Shown here: one piece after another, positions 42,050-51,702 of the stretch | How positions within the stretch are numbered: position 1 is the stretch's first letter | How the letters are laid out: every line of letters begins with the position of its first letter | Assembly: GCF_003480255.1 (NCBI RefSeq) | Contig: NZ_QUIN01000009.1 | Location: 8,596-72,595, forward strand | DNA from: Erysipelatoclostridium sp. AM42-17 | Lineage (GTDB): Bacteria > Bacillota_I > Bacilli_A > Erysipelotrichales > Coprobacillaceae | DNA: 64,000 bases | Direction: 5' to 3' | Made by a program: the position numbers and the translations under genes | Notes under the pieces: generated by a model | The model's database searches: none | The model's input: the letters and a program-made list of their open reading frames with translations, nothing else | Told to the model about the DNA's origin: nothing

Positions 42050-42074
42050 TAACCATTTTCTGGTTACTATTTTA
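42046..42074. terminator. Bidirectional terminator, addA / nucleoid protein gene
   Basis: ATAGTAACC and GGTTACTAT arms around a 7-nt loop with a T run after; the addA stop lies in the left arm. Confidence 0.82.
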
Positions 42075-43071
42075 TTTTAATATCACGAATATTATTTAAT
42101 GTAATCGTTGTTGTTCCTGTCATATCAGTTTCAGTTACAATATTTTCATGATTTAAATAATCTTCTACATTAAGTTCAACGACACGATCATTATCTAATA
42201 CTAATTTACAACGAGACATACGATCCATAGAAATAGGAACATTAACGATTTCATCTTCTTCTTGAATACCTAAATCTTTCATAATCGTTTCTACTTCTTC
42301 ACTAGCATTATAGTCATCACCCATAACTTTTTTAGCTAACGCTAAAGGTTTAATAGGTTGATGATCCATAACTAAATCAATCATCTCTTTTTTTACTAAT
42401 GCAACCGGATCACCTTCAAATACGTTATATTCACTATCTACCTTTTTAACAACTTTATTAACGATACTTAATTTTTGTTTATCAGATAATAAAGGTTCTC
42501 CCTTAATATACTGTTCATTTAAATAATAACCAGGTTTGCCATCTATTTGAAATCTTTTTTCTATCATAGATACAGTGCTTTGATCAACATTAATTAAAAT
42601 TGCTTCATCCACATTTGTTGTTTTGGGTGGCAATAATTGTCTATTAACAAATTTGATCATTTGCTTACCATCAACCTCTTCAATAACACTCACTGGTGTA
42701 ACTTTATAGTTAAGTTTAATGATAATAATCATTTTTTCACCATCAACTTTACATTCAATAAACATTAAATTTGAATTAGGCATTTCTTCCACATTTTTAC
42801 ATACCATAAACAAATCTTGAGCAATCTTTCTAGATTCTGCCATAAATTGTTCATCATCAATAATCATGTTTCTTGCAGCCTGTAATAAATGATGTTCATT
42901 TCCGACTACTAATTGTTTAATTGTTGTATTTGTTAAACATTTTTCTAATTTTTTATCATAGTATTCAGTTGTTCCTTCAACTAAATCAATATAGGTATCT
43001 GAATAAATGACTTGACTATGTTCCATATCTAACATATGTATAAGAATTTTATCTATTATTGTTGTACTCAT
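42067..43071 (-). CDS. NdpA/YejK-type nucleoid-associated protein
   Basis: 334 residues from ATG 43071 with GGTGAT 5 nt upstream. The segments LMFIECKVDGEKMIIIIKLN and PNSNLMF followed by ITTNVDEAILINV resemble the PF04245 nucleoid-associated family. Whether it coats DNA in this organism is not known; family members in Bacillota are little studied. It is divergent from yaaA, which starts only 66 nt away. Confidence 0.72.
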   Translation of the reverse strand: MSTTIIDKILIHMLDMEHSQVIYSDTYIDLVEGTTEYYDKKLEKCLTNTTIKQLVVGNEHHLLQAARNMIIDDEQFMAESRKIAQDLFMVCKNVEEMPNSNLMFIECKVDGEKMIIIIKLNYKVTPVSVIEEVDGKQMIKFVNRQLLPPKTTNVDEAILINVDQSTVSMIEKRFQIDGKPGYYLNEQYIKGEPLLSDKQKLSIVNKVVKKVDSEYNVFEGDPVALVKKEMIDLVMDHQPIKPLALAKKVMGDDYNASEEVETIMKDLGIQEEDEIVNVPISMDRMSRCKLVLDNDRVVELNVEDYLNHENIVTETDMTGTTTITLNNIRDIKIK

Positions 43072-43136
43072 TTTTATCACCGGATTAAGTATATCATAAT
43101 TTAAAAAGATAAGATATAATGGAAATGGTGATTTCA

Positions 43137-43862
43137 ATGAAAATAATAATTGCAGACGCAAAAAAATTAAAAGTACAACAACATCCGTTAAATAAACAAA
43201 TTCCTATTTTTAACGATAAAAGCCAAAAATTATTATCTATTTTAAAAAGTATGAATGAAACACAATTACACGATTTATTAAAAATATCATTTCAACAAAG
43301 CAAACAATTATACAAAGATTTAAAAGAAGAGAAGTCTTATGCTGCATTAAATTTATTTGATGGTTTAGTATATAAACAATTACATCTTGATCAATATAAT
43401 AATCAACAAATCCAATATCTTAATCATCATCTTCTCATTAATTCTCCAGTTTATGGCTTATTAAGACCACAAGATCAAATAGAAAAGCATCGTTTAGAAA
43501 TCTCTCATCATCCCCATCATATTAATTTATATGACTATTGGCATCAAGATATCCAACATTATCTTAAAGATGAAGATATGATTATTTCATTAAGTACCAA
43601 AGAATATGAAAAGATGATTGAACATCCTCGTATGATCACTATCGACTTTCAAGAAGTTTCTGGTGATACAATCAAAAGACGAGCAACATACTTAAAAAAA
43701 GCAAGAGGTCAAATGCTTGATTATCTCATTCGTCATCAAGTTAGAGATGTTGAACAAATTAAAACAATCATTATTGATGATTATCAATATAATGATCAGT
43801 TATCTACTTCTCAACATTTTGTTTTTCAAAGACAACTCCAAATGAAATATATAAAAAGATAA
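43137..43862 (+). CDS. yaaA: YaaA-family peroxide stress protein
   Basis: 241 residues from ATG 43137 (GGTGAT 6 nt upstream). The family is identified by MKIIIADAKKLK at the start, YGLLRPQDQIEKHRLE (about residues 100-115) and the C-terminal RRATYLKKARGQMLDYLI (about 185-202). In E. coli YaaA lowers free iron after peroxide stress and binds DNA. It is next to a nucleoid-type protein and follows no operon partner. Confidence 0.85.
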   Translation: MKIIIADAKKLKVQQHPLNKQIPIFNDKSQKLLSILKSMNETQLHDLLKISFQQSKQLYKDLKEEKSYAALNLFDGLVYKQLHLDQYNNQQIQYLNHHLLINSPVYGLLRPQDQIEKHRLEISHHPHHINLYDYWHQDIQHYLKDEDMIISLSTKEYEKMIEHPRMITIDFQEVSGDTIKRRATYLKKARGQMLDYLIRHQVRDVEQIKTIIIDDYQYNDQLSTSQHFVFQRQLQMKYIKR

Positions 43863-43886
43863 ATTCAGTCTGAATTTATCTTTTTA
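43857..43886. terminator. Bidirectional terminator, yaaA / hisC
   Basis: AGATAAATTCA and TGAATTTATCT around GTC, then five T. Both stop codons lie in or beside it. Confidence 0.82.
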
Positions 43887-44931
43887 AGTAATCTTTTAAA
43901 AATGCAAGTAAACGATCCATTTGTTCATCTGTTCCAATTGTAATACGTAGATACTGATTAATATTTTCTTTATCCCAATGACGAACAATGATTCCTTCTT
44001 TTCTTAAAGCTAAAAACAATGTTTTCCCATCGACTTCTGGATGTTTAACAAAAACAAAGTTTGAATAACTATCAGGAACAATAAATCCTAGTTCCTTCAA
44101 AGCAGCTTTTGTTCTTTCACGTGTATTTATTACTTTTTTACATTTTTCTTTCATATCTTGGCTATCTAACACACTCGCTAAGGCAACCTGCTGTGTTACA
44201 TAATCTACTGGATAAGAATTAAATGAATTTTTCACATCATATAAATGAGAAATTGCTTCTTTGTTTCCTAAAGCCACCCCTATACGGCTTCCTGCCAGTG
44301 AACGAGATTTAGAAAAGGTCTGAATAACAACTAAGTTATCATATTGATGAATAAGTGGTACACAACTTACACCACCAAAATCAATATAGGCTTCATCTAC
44401 AACAACGATACTCTCTTTATTATTCTTTAATATAGTTTCAATAAAATCTAAATCTACTAATAAACCAGTTGGTGCATTTGGATTGGGAAAAATAATCCCT
44501 GAATTAGGTTGCATAAAATCTTGAATGTTCATTGTGAAATCTTCATTCAAAGCTAATTCTTTATATGACATTTGATAAAGATCACAATATACTGGATAAA
44601 ATGAGTAAGTAATATTAGGAAATAAAATGGGATCTTTACCATTAAAAAAAGTTAAAAAAGTCAAAGCTAATACTTCATCTGATCCATTTCCTAAAAAAAC
44701 CTCATCTTCATTTAATCCATGATATTTTGCTAATGCACTTTTTAAATCATCCGCATCACTATTAGGATATAATTTTAATTTATCTATGTCTAATTGGTTT
44801 AATACCTCTTTTATTTTTGGTGTTGGTCCATACGGATTTTCATTCGTATTCAACTTTATCATATTTACAATTTTTGGTTGCTCCCCTGCAACATATGGCT
44901 CAACTGCTCTTAATTTATCTTGCCAACTCAT
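43876..44931 (-). CDS. hisC: Histidinol-phosphate aminotransferase
   Basis: 351 residues, PLP fold type I. The Schiff-base Lys is in TFSKSRSLAGSRIG (about residues 207-220), with NTNENPYGPTP near the start and VVDEAYIDF (about 174-182) holding the Asp. It serves histidine synthesis or, in organisms without other his genes, can act on aromatic or other keto acids; no his operon is present. It follows a HAD phosphatase gene by 11 nt. Confidence 0.9.
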   Translation of the reverse strand: MSWQDKLRAVEPYVAGEQPKIVNMIKLNTNENPYGPTPKIKEVLNQLDIDKLKLYPNSDADDLKSALAKYHGLNEDEVFLGNGSDEVLALTFLTFFNGKDPILFPNITYSFYPVYCDLYQMSYKELALNEDFTMNIQDFMQPNSGIIFPNPNAPTGLLVDLDFIETILKNNKESIVVVDEAYIDFGGVSCVPLIHQYDNLVVIQTFSKSRSLAGSRIGVALGNKEAISHLYDVKNSFNSYPVDYVTQQVALASVLDSQDMKEKCKKVINTRERTKAALKELGFIVPDSYSNFVFVKHPEVDGKTLFLALRKEGIIVRHWDKENINQYLRITIGTDEQMDRLLAFLKDYLKR

Positions 44932-44942
44932 ATTTCATCCCC

Positions 44943-45722
44943 CTATTTCAACATATCTTGAATAACTTCATAAACATAATCTACTTGTTTGTCCGTTTCT
45001 TTTTTTATCTCATCTGTTACTCGATTAAAAGTATAAGCATAATCAGCTACTTTAAACATACTTTGGTCATTAAATGAGTCCCCGATACAATATGTTTGTA
45101 ATTCCTCATTTAAAATTTGACATAGTGCCTGTATTCCAGTACCTTTACTGCAATGAGCAACAGTCACATCTAAATAAATGACATTTTGTGTTCCTTGAAT
45201 ATCTTGATAATTTCGACTGATATAATCTTGAATTTCTAAAATATCATTTGTTGTTTCATCTGGATTAAAAGCACAAAAAATATCGAAATCATCTTTCATT
45301 TTATTTAACTCATTAATGAATTGATATTCTTTTGTTTCAACTGTTCCTTGAAGATTATGAACATAAGTTTTACCTTGATAATAATTAAATGTTTGTTGTC
45401 CATTGTAAAATGAATACTGCAAATGTGGATAATGCATCATGCAGTAATCAAGAATTTCTTTAGCATCTTGATTTTTAATTTGTTTATGATAAAGAACATG
45501 ATCATCTTGATCAACTATCATCGCCCCATTATTTAATACCATAAAATCATATTCAAAATGATGACTGGCTATTTTCGCCTCTTCTAAGTTTCTTCCTGTA
45601 CAAAAAGCAAAATAATAACCCTGTTTTCTTAATTCATGAATCATTTCTATATCCAGATGATGGATTGGCAAGTTATTTTCAATAATTGTTCCATCCATAT
45701 CACAAAATAATATTTTTTTCAT
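44943..45722 (-). CDS. HAD-superfamily (Cof-type) phosphatase
   Basis: 259 residues from ATG 45722 (AAGGAG 6 nt upstream). FCDMDGTIIENN (about residues 5-16) is HAD motif I; motif II Thr in FCTGRN (about 41-46), and GDSFND (about 211-216) is motif III-IV. C2-type cap, as in Cof sugar-phosphate or pyridoxal phosphatases. Upstream of hisC, perhaps a histidinol-phosphate phosphatase stand-in, but Cof proteins are broad, so this is a guess. Confidence 0.85.
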   Translation of the reverse strand: MKKILFCDMDGTIIENNLPIHHLDIEMIHELRKQGYYFAFCTGRNLEEAKIASHHFEYDFMVLNNGAMIVDQDDHVLYHKQIKNQDAKEILDYCMMHYPHLQYSFYNGQQTFNYYQGKTYVHNLQGTVETKEYQFINELNKMKDDFDIFCAFNPDETTNDILEIQDYISRNYQDIQGTQNVIYLDVTVAHCSKGTGIQALCQILNEELQTYCIGDSFNDQSMFKVADYAYTFNRVTDEIKKETDKQVDYVYEVIQDMLK

Positions 45723-45763
45723 AAACATCTCCTTATTTAGATTTATCAAAATTATATCACAAC

Positions 45764-45794
45764 AAAAAAATAAGTCATTACTATGACTTATTTT
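45764..45794 (-). terminator. Terminator of the gpmI-lipoprotein-zinc ribbon operon
   Basis: ATAAGTCAT and ATGACTTAT with a 4-nt loop and a run of A on the left (minus-strand U tract). Confidence 0.75.
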
Positions 45795-46600
45795 ATTTGT
45801 GTTTTGTATCCAAATTTTAAACGATACTGATCATTTTGATTAAATATTCTAAATGAACAAGACTTTTTCCCTGATTCTTTAACATTTCCTAATCCATAAT
45901 GAGAAATTTGTTTTGTTAGATCACTTTTATCTAATAGAGAAATAAATTCTTTTTGGCTTCTGTCCATTAATTTTGAATTTTTATTTTGATCAAAAATATA
46001 AACTAATTTTTTTACAGAATCTAAATCAAATTGTTTGATTTGATCTAAAGTAAGATGATCGACTTGATAAGTGATTTCACACTCATTTTGGTTTGTTAAA
46101 TCATAATTATAATCAATCATAATTTTGTTTTGACCATCCTTTATTTCATAACTAGCAGATACATAAACATTATTGCCTTTAGTAATATCAAACAAATAAT
46201 CTTTATCTATTTCATTTTGAGGATAAAGAGTTTTTAATTGACTTTCTTTATCTTCTAATACACTTATATACTGACTACTATTGGTTACATGTTTTTTAAA
46301 TGCCGCTAGTGATTCATAACGATGGGTAACAGGATCTCTTAATTTTTCTTCATAAGTTCCTACTGTCACGTTTTGATTATCAGATGATGACGAAATAAGA
46401 TCATTATCGATAAAAAAAGAAAAAGCAATAAGTGGTGAAAAAATAAAGAAGAATGCAAGTAACATCAAAGCAATTCTTGATCTATTTTTATTATATTTTC
46501 TACGTTTCATTGGTTGATATCCTCTTTGAGGCATCCCGCAATAAGGGCATACTTTGGCATCATCAGGTATATCTTTATGACAATTTGGACATTGTTTCAT
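45788..46600 (-). CDS. Zinc-ribbon membrane protein of unknown function
   Basis: 270 residues. A zinc ribbon opens the protein (CPNC then CPYC, about residues 4-22), followed by a basic stretch (KRRKYNKNRSR), one membrane helix (about 43-65) and a C-terminal extracellular domain of about 200 residues rich in beta-like segments. This type II layout occurs in many Bacillota proteins with an unknown role. It follows the thioredoxin-like lipoprotein by 2 nt. Confidence 0.78.
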   Translation of the reverse strand: MKQCPNCHKDIPDDAKVCPYCGMPQRGYQPMKRRKYNKNRSRIALMLLAFFFIFSPLIAFSFFIDNDLISSSSDNQNVTVGTYEEKLRDPVTHRYESLAAFKKHVTNSSQYISVLEDKESQLKTLYPQNEIDKDYLFDITKGNNVYVSASYEIKDGQNKIMIDYNYDLTNQNECEITYQVDHLTLDQIKQFDLDSVKKLVYIFDQNKNSKLMDRSQKEFISLLDKSDLTKQISHYGLGNVKESGKKSCSFRIFNQNDQYRLKFGYKTQIK

Positions 46601-46602
46601 TA

Positions 46603-47118
46603 TTAATCTCCTTCTATAAATATCTTATTCATCCACTTATAAAATTGTTGTTTGTATTTCTCTTTTTCTTGTTTTTGTTTATTTGAATCTAGCGAGTAAT
46701 ACTCTTCATCTAAATAAGTATAAGTTGTTTCATTTTTTCCATTAACAATAAACTTTAATGTTGGTGTCCAACTAAAATCAAGTTTCTTTCTTAACTGATT
46801 ATAAAACTGTTTACCTTCTTTTGACTGATTAGCCTGATCTCGATATGCTTTAGTATTGAAATAATAAAGATATACACCAGGATGTTTTTGAAGGTATTGT
46901 TCAATGATAGGACTAAATTCTTGACAATCCTGACAATCAGGACGACCAATATATAAAACAAACGTATCTTTTTCTTTCATTTTTTTATTAAGTTCTTGAT
47001 AAGAAATATCATGAATTCCACTTAAAGAAGAATCCTGTACAATAGTATGAGTGGATGTAGTATGACTACACCCACTTATTATAAGCAATAAACATGTAAT
47101 GAATATGAACTTTTTCAT
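46603..47118 (-). CDS. Thioredoxin-like lipoprotein
   Basis: 171 residues. Lipoprotein signal with lipobox LIISGC (about residues 12-17), then a thioredoxin-like domain with CQDC (about 59-62) in GRPDCQDCQEFSP. It resembles bacteriocin-transport-accessory/thioredoxin-fold proteins of Bacillota. Likely anchored outside the membrane for thiol exchange. It overlaps gpmI's stop by 1 nt and precedes the zinc-ribbon protein by 2 nt, so the three are co-transcribed. Confidence 0.8.
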   Translation of the reverse strand: MKKFIFITCLLLIISGCSHTTSTHTIVQDSSLSGIHDISYQELNKKMKEKDTFVLYIGRPDCQDCQEFSPIIEQYLQKHPGVYLYYFNTKAYRDQANQSKEGKQFYNQLRKKLDFSWTPTLKFIVNGKNETTYTYLDEEYYSLDSNKQKQEKEKYKQQFYKWMNKIFIEGD

Positions 47119-48638
47119 TATTTAATTAATGATTCTCCGTCCATTTCACTTGGAATAGGTAATCCTAATAATTGTAACATTGTTGGTGCTAAGTCACCTA
47201 ATTTACCACCATCTTTTAATTCTAAATGAGAATTAGTTACAATTAATGGTACATCATTTGTAGTATGTGCTGTATATGGATTTCCTTCTTCATCTAATTC
47301 TTCTTCTGCATTACCATGATCAGCAGTAATTAACATTGTTCCACCTAATTCAAGAACTTTTTCATATACTTCACCAACACATTCATCAACAACACTTACT
47401 GCATTGATAGCTGCTGGAATAATACCAGTATGTCCAACCATATCACAGTTAGCAAAGTTAACAATTACAACATCATGAATATCTTTATCTAATTCAGCAA
47501 TTAATTTGTCTTTTACTTCATAAGCAGACATTTCTGGTTGTAAATCATATGTTGCCACCTTAGGTGAATTAACTAACACACGAGTTGCTCCTTCGATTTC
47601 TTTATCAACTCCACCATCAAAGAAGAAAGTAACATGAGCATATTTTTCAGTTTCAGCAATACGTAATTGTTTTAATCCTTTTTCAGCTAAATAATCTCCT
47701 AATGTATTTGTTAATTCTGGTGATACAAAAGCAACTTCACCATTAACACTATCAGCATATTTCATCATACAAACAAATTCAATATTTTTAACTTGTTTTT
47801 CTGGAGTATAAGCTTCATAGAATGATGGATTTGTAAGAACTGTTGCTAATTGAATAGCTCTATCTGGTCTAAAGTTAGCAAAGATGACAGCATCATTATC
47901 ATCTACTGTACCATCTACGTTTTTATTATAACCAGGAATAACAAATTCATCTAAAGTATCTTTAGCATATGAATCTTTTACATATTGAACTGGACATTCA
48001 AAAGATTCACCTTTATGAGATACGATTACATCATAAGCTAAAGCAACACGTTCAAATCTCTTATCACGGTCCATTGCATAATATCTACCTGAAATAGAAG
48101 CAATTTCACCTACGCCAATTTCTTCCATTTTAGCTTGTAATTCTTTTACAAAATCAATACCACTATCAGGAGCAACATCTCTACCATCTAGAAAAGCATG
48201 AACATATACTTTTTGTAAACCTTGTTCTTTAGCTAATTGTAATAAACCATAGATATGTTCATTTGATGAGTGAACCCCACCATTTGATAATAATCCCCAA
48301 ATATGTAACTTAGAATTATTATCTTTAGCATGTTGAATCGCTTTTAAGAATTTTTCATTTTCAAAGAAAGTTTTTTCTTGAATTGCTTTATTAATTAAAG
48401 TTAAAGATTGATAAACAACTCTACCTGCACCGATATTTAAATGTCCTACTTCACTGTTTCCCATTTGTCCATCAGGAAGTCCTACTGGCATTCCACTTGC
48501 ATGGATTGTTGTTGTTGGATATAACGCCATTAAATCATCTATATTTGGTGTATTAGCAAGTTTAACTGCATTTCCTTCTACTCTTGATGATAATCCATAA
48601 CCATCTAAGATACATAACACAATTGGTCTTTTTTTCAT
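47118..48638 (-). CDS. gpmI: Cofactor-independent phosphoglycerate mutase
   Basis: 506 residues, alkaline-phosphatase superfamily. Catalytic Ser in MGNSEVGHLNIG (about residues 59-70), and HDVVIVNFANCDMVGHTG (about 385-402) and ADHGNAEEE (about 441-449) bind the two Mn ions. Interconverts 3- and 2-phosphoglycerate in glycolysis. No other glycolytic genes are nearby, and it heads an operon with two envelope proteins. Confidence 0.96.
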   Translation of the reverse strand: MKKRPIVLCILDGYGLSSRVEGNAVKLANTPNIDDLMALYPTTTIHASGMPVGLPDGQMGNSEVGHLNIGAGRVVYQSLTLINKAIQEKTFFENEKFLKAIQHAKDNNSKLHIWGLLSNGGVHSSNEHIYGLLQLAKEQGLQKVYVHAFLDGRDVAPDSGIDFVKELQAKMEEIGVGEIASISGRYYAMDRDKRFERVALAYDVIVSHKGESFECPVQYVKDSYAKDTLDEFVIPGYNKNVDGTVDDNDAVIFANFRPDRAIQLATVLTNPSFYEAYTPEKQVKNIEFVCMMKYADSVNGEVAFVSPELTNTLGDYLAEKGLKQLRIAETEKYAHVTFFFDGGVDKEIEGATRVLVNSPKVATYDLQPEMSAYEVKDKLIAELDKDIHDVVIVNFANCDMVGHTGIIPAAINAVSVVDECVGEVYEKVLELGGTMLITADHGNAEEELDEEGNPYTAHTTNDVPLIVTNSHLELKDGGKLGDLAPTMLQLLGLPIPSEMDGESLIK

Positions 48639-48719
48639 AATTTATTCCTCCATTTTTTCTTCATCATATTATCATTTTTATCACTTATTTTCAATTTATT
48701 TGATGTATTAATCATAAGA

Positions 48720-48908
48720 TTATTTCCTTTTTGATTTTTTTGGTGCACTTAATAAATAAATACCAATAAAAGTTAAAATAAAAGGCCAGTATTCTTTCAT
48801 ATAATACGCAATCATCGACACAATTCCTTTGAAATCATTAGTTCTATCCATCGTTAAAACAATACCCAATAATATTAAAACTATTCCTGTATTCTTCTTT
48901 ATATTCAT
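48720..48908 (-). CDS. Small two-helix membrane protein
   Basis: 62 residues from ATG 48908, with GAGGTG 7 nt upstream. Helices at about residues 6-20 and 38-54, with a basic tail (KKSKRK). The pattern resembles short LiaF/LiaI-type membrane domains, but I do not claim homology. It lies between gpmI and the 126-residue gene and is separated from that gene by a terminator. Confidence 0.6.
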   Translation of the reverse strand: MNIKKNTGIVLILLGIVLTMDRTNDFKGIVSMIAYYMKEYWPFILTFIGIYLLSAPKKSKRK

Positions 48909-48942
48909 TTCAATCACCTCTTTTATTTTAAATTTAACCCAA

Positions 48943-48969
48943 CAAAAAAAGTGTCATTATAAGACACTT
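48943..48969 (-). terminator. Terminator after the 126-residue gene
   Basis: AAGTGTC and GACACTT arms around a 7-nt loop, with an A run on the left for a minus-strand U tract; overlaps that gene's stop. Confidence 0.75.
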
Positions 48970-49337
48970 CTAGCAAATAATAATAGTCCTTTTAACGAAA
49001 CTTCTTCTTTACCCTTTTGTGAATAAACATAAATAATATCTTGATCATCAAATTCAAAACGATTAGAGTGAATAATACTATTCATATCTTTCCTTATTTC
49101 TGCTGGTAATTGAATAAACATATTTTCTGCCATTTTACGAAGTAAAATGCATAAAGAAGCAAGAGATAACTCTAATTGATATTTCGTTTTAATTTTATCT
49201 TTTTTAATGACTTTTTCATCAATTGTCTGATTATTAGCTGCAAGTCTATTTAATTGATTATAAATAGCTTCAACATCTACAATCGCATCATCTAACAAAT
49301 CTAAATAACAATCCTTCTTTAATTGTCGATTATCCAT
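48957..49337 (-). CDS. Hypothetical helical protein after pgsA
   Basis: 126 residues from ATG 49337 with CAGGAG 10 nt upstream. Alpha-helical, no membrane segment, no recognised family. The two middle helices (YQLELSLASLCILLRKMAEN) are conspicuous. It overlaps the end of pgsA by 8 nt and so is translated with it, but no role in lipid synthesis can be inferred. Confidence 0.55.
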   Translation of the reverse strand: MDNRQLKKDCYLDLLDDAIVDVEAIYNQLNRLAANNQTIDEKVIKKDKIKTKYQLELSLASLCILLRKMAENMFIQLPAEIRKDMNSIIHSNRFEFDDQDIIYVYSQKGKEEVSLKGLLLFARSVL

Positions 49338-49902
49338 TCTTTTTATTCTCCTGATACAAACCATACAATTCTTTAGCATATAAAACAAACGCTAAAAGCA
49401 TAAGTAATGTACTTGTAATGATTAAAAATGAAGATACTGGTGAATTTTGTAAGGGAATAAAGACTAATGTAATGACAACAAAATAAAAGTAAGCCGTTGC
49501 CACTTTTCCCCACCATGATGCACCTTTCACCTTTGTACCATTTTTAAATAAAAACAGTCCTACTAAAGCAAGCATACCATCTTTAATGACAATAATAAGC
49601 AATAACATCCAAATAAGTGGATATGTCCATAATAATGCAATGGCGACAGCAAATTGTGTTAATTTATCAGCAATAGGGTCAATGACTTTCCCAAAGTCAG
49701 TCACCATATGACATCTTCGTGCAATCTGTCCGTCTAAAAAATCAGATAATCCAGAAATAACCAAAATTACACCAGCTACAATATGATCATATTTCCCTTG
49801 ACCATTTAAATATAAATTTAAAAAAACAGGAATTAGTACAATTCTAAAATAACTGAGCCAATTAGGTAAACTAAAAAATTCCTTCAATCTATTTCGATTC
49901 AT
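49330..49902 (-). CDS. pgsA: CDP-diacylglycerol-glycerol-3-phosphate 3-phosphatidyltransferase
   Basis: 190 residues from ATG 49902 (AAAGGGG upstream). The CDP-alcohol phosphotransferase signature DFLDGQIARR with TDFGKVIDPIADK (about residues 53-80) is complete, including the metal-binding Asp residues. About five membrane helices. Makes phosphatidylglycerol phosphate, a precursor of phosphatidylglycerol and cardiolipin. It is downstream of ftsEX but separated by a terminator. Confidence 0.92.
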   Translation of the reverse strand: MNRNRLKEFFSLPNWLSYFRIVLIPVFLNLYLNGQGKYDHIVAGVILVISGLSDFLDGQIARRCHMVTDFGKVIDPIADKLTQFAVAIALLWTYPLIWMLLLIIVIKDGMLALVGLFLFKNGTKVKGASWWGKVATAYFYFVVITLVFIPLQNSPVSSFLIITSTLLMLLAFVLYAKELYGLYQENKKNG

Positions 49903-49962
49903 AACCAATCCCCTTTCAATAGATATATGGGTATTATACTACATTTGTTTATCATGACAAAT

Positions 49963-49992
49963 AAAAAAATCATCTTCTTAAGAAGATGATTA
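49963..49992 (-). terminator. Terminator of ftsEX
   Basis: A 24-nt near-perfect palindrome centred on TTAAG (49969-49991) with a poly-A run at its left for a minus-strand U tract; overlaps the ftsX stop. Confidence 0.82.
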
Positions 49993-50901
49993 GAATTTTA
50001 AGAAACGTCTCATAGAAACAAAACTTCCGATTAATCCAACACCTGCACCTAAACCAACAAGTACAAATGAGAAATTACGAATAAATGGCATTGGTGCTTT
50101 CAATACTAACATTGTAGACATCAAACTACCACCCGTATAGTTATAAATCATACTATATCCATAAATCAATACAATAATAGGAACAATAGCGCCAAAGATA
50201 CCAATAAGCATACCTTCTAACATAAAAGGAATACGAATATACCAGTTACTTGCTCCTACCATTCTCATAATACCTATTTCTGTACGACGTGCTGTAATGG
50301 TAATTTTAATTGTATTAGAAATCATAAATAGAGCAACAACAATTAAGGCAACAACAAAAACAGAACCACCTGTTTGAATGGTATGTAAAGTACTAATCAT
50401 ACTTTTTGTTGAATCTCCACCATAATTGACAGATTTAACATTATTAATTGTTTCAATCTTTTTAGCAATCGTTGCGATTTTTTGAGAATCTTTAACTTCA
50501 ACTTCATATGCAGCACCTAAAGGATTATCTTGACGATAAGATTCAAATAATTCTTTTCCATCATTTCCTTGTTTTTCAATAAGTTTAGTTAATTCTTGAT
50601 CTTTAGATGAATATGTAGAAGATTTAACACCAGTAATTTTATTAATTTCTTCACCTACTGCTTTTTCTGCATTTTCATCAATAGAACGATCTAACTTAAC
50701 ATAAATACGTACACCTTCTTGAATATTTTCAGAAATTCCTTGTACGTTAATAGCTAAAACACTAATAACCCCAATTAATAATAATGTAATCGTTACAGCA
50801 AAAATAGATGAAAAAGACATAACACCATTTCGCCATAAATTAACAAAAGCTGTCTTAAAATGTTTAGGAAGATTTCTTATACAACTTACTAATTCTTTCA
50901 T
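49990..50901 (-). CDS. ftsX: Cell-division protein FtsX
   Basis: 303 residues. One N-terminal helix (about residues 28-48), an extracytoplasmic domain (about 50-175) and three C-terminal helices of the MacB/FtsX permease fold, with TARRTEIGIMRMVGAS (about 203-218). FtsX anchors FtsE at the septum and activates cell-wall hydrolases. The start overlaps the ftsE stop by 4 nt (ATGA). Confidence 0.92.
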   Translation of the reverse strand: MKELVSCIRNLPKHFKTAFVNLWRNGVMSFSSIFAVTITLLLIGVISVLAINVQGISENIQEGVRIYVKLDRSIDENAEKAVGEEINKITGVKSSTYSSKDQELTKLIEKQGNDGKELFESYRQDNPLGAAYEVEVKDSQKIATIAKKIETINNVKSVNYGGDSTKSMISTLHTIQTGGSVFVVALIVVALFMISNTIKITITARRTEIGIMRMVGASNWYIRIPFMLEGMLIGIFGAIVPIIVLIYGYSMIYNYTGGSLMSTMLVLKAPMPFIRNFSFVLVGLGAGVGLIGSFVSMRRFLKF

Positions 50902-51584
50902 GCTAAATCATAACCTCCTAATGTTGTATCAGCTGTTACACATCCATTTTCCATTAATATTGTACGTTTTTTATGTTCTTGAACAATTTCACGGTCATGA
51001 GTAACAACAAGAACTGTTGTTCCTTGTTCTTCATTAATTCTCTCTAATAAACTAATAATTTCTTTTGATGTTTCTGGATCCAAGTTTCCTGTAGGTTCAT
51101 CAGCAATCAAAACTTTTGGTTTATTCACAATTGCTCTAGCAATAGCGACACGTTGTTGTTGTCCACCTGATAATTCATGTGGGAAAGCATTCACTTTGTC
51201 TTCTAAACCTACTAATTCTAACGTTGCACGAACTCGCCGTCTAATTTCCATCTTAGGGGTATCAATAACCTCTAAAGCATAAGCTACATTTTCAAAGACT
51301 GTTTTTCTAGGTAAAAGTCTAAAGTTTTGGAAAACAACACCAATATTTCTTCTAAAATAAGGAACTTTACTATTTCTAATTTTTGAGACATCGCGCCCAA
51401 CCACTTCTACAGTTCCTGAAGTAGCTTTTTCTTCACGATAAAGCAATTTAATAAAAGTTGATTTTCCAGCACCTGTTGTCCCGATAACATATACAAATTC
51501 ACCTGGTTCAATTGTTAGAGAAAGATCATTGATAGCTCTAACACCGGTTTTATAAATTTTTACTACGTGTGTAAGTTTTATCAT
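50898..51584 (-). CDS. ftsE: Cell-division ATP-binding protein FtsE
   Basis: 228 residues from ATG 51584 (GGGAG 10 nt upstream). ABC ATPase with Walker A GTTGAGKSTFIKLL, Q loop, signature LSGGQQQR and Walker B VLIADEPTG. It pairs with FtsX to couple ATP hydrolysis to peptidoglycan hydrolases during division. The promoter is an extended -10 (TGCTATAAT on the minus strand, about 51610) in the divergent region. Confidence 0.93.
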   Translation of the reverse strand: MIKLTHVVKIYKTGVRAINDLSLTIEPGEFVYVIGTTGAGKSTFIKLLYREEKATSGTVEVVGRDVSKIRNSKVPYFRRNIGVVFQNFRLLPRKTVFENVAYALEVIDTPKMEIRRRVRATLELVGLEDKVNAFPHELSGGQQQRVAIARAIVNKPKVLIADEPTGNLDPETSKEIISLLERINEEQGTTVLVVTHDREIVQEHKKRTILMENGCVTADTTLGGYDLA

Positions 51585-51702
51585 TTTTTTATCAACTCCC
51601 TCAAACATTATAGCATAAATTGTCATTTATAGTTGTTATTTCATGCTATTAATTATGTTTTTTCATGGTATAATAAATTATAAACGAATAGGAAGGTCAT
51701 AT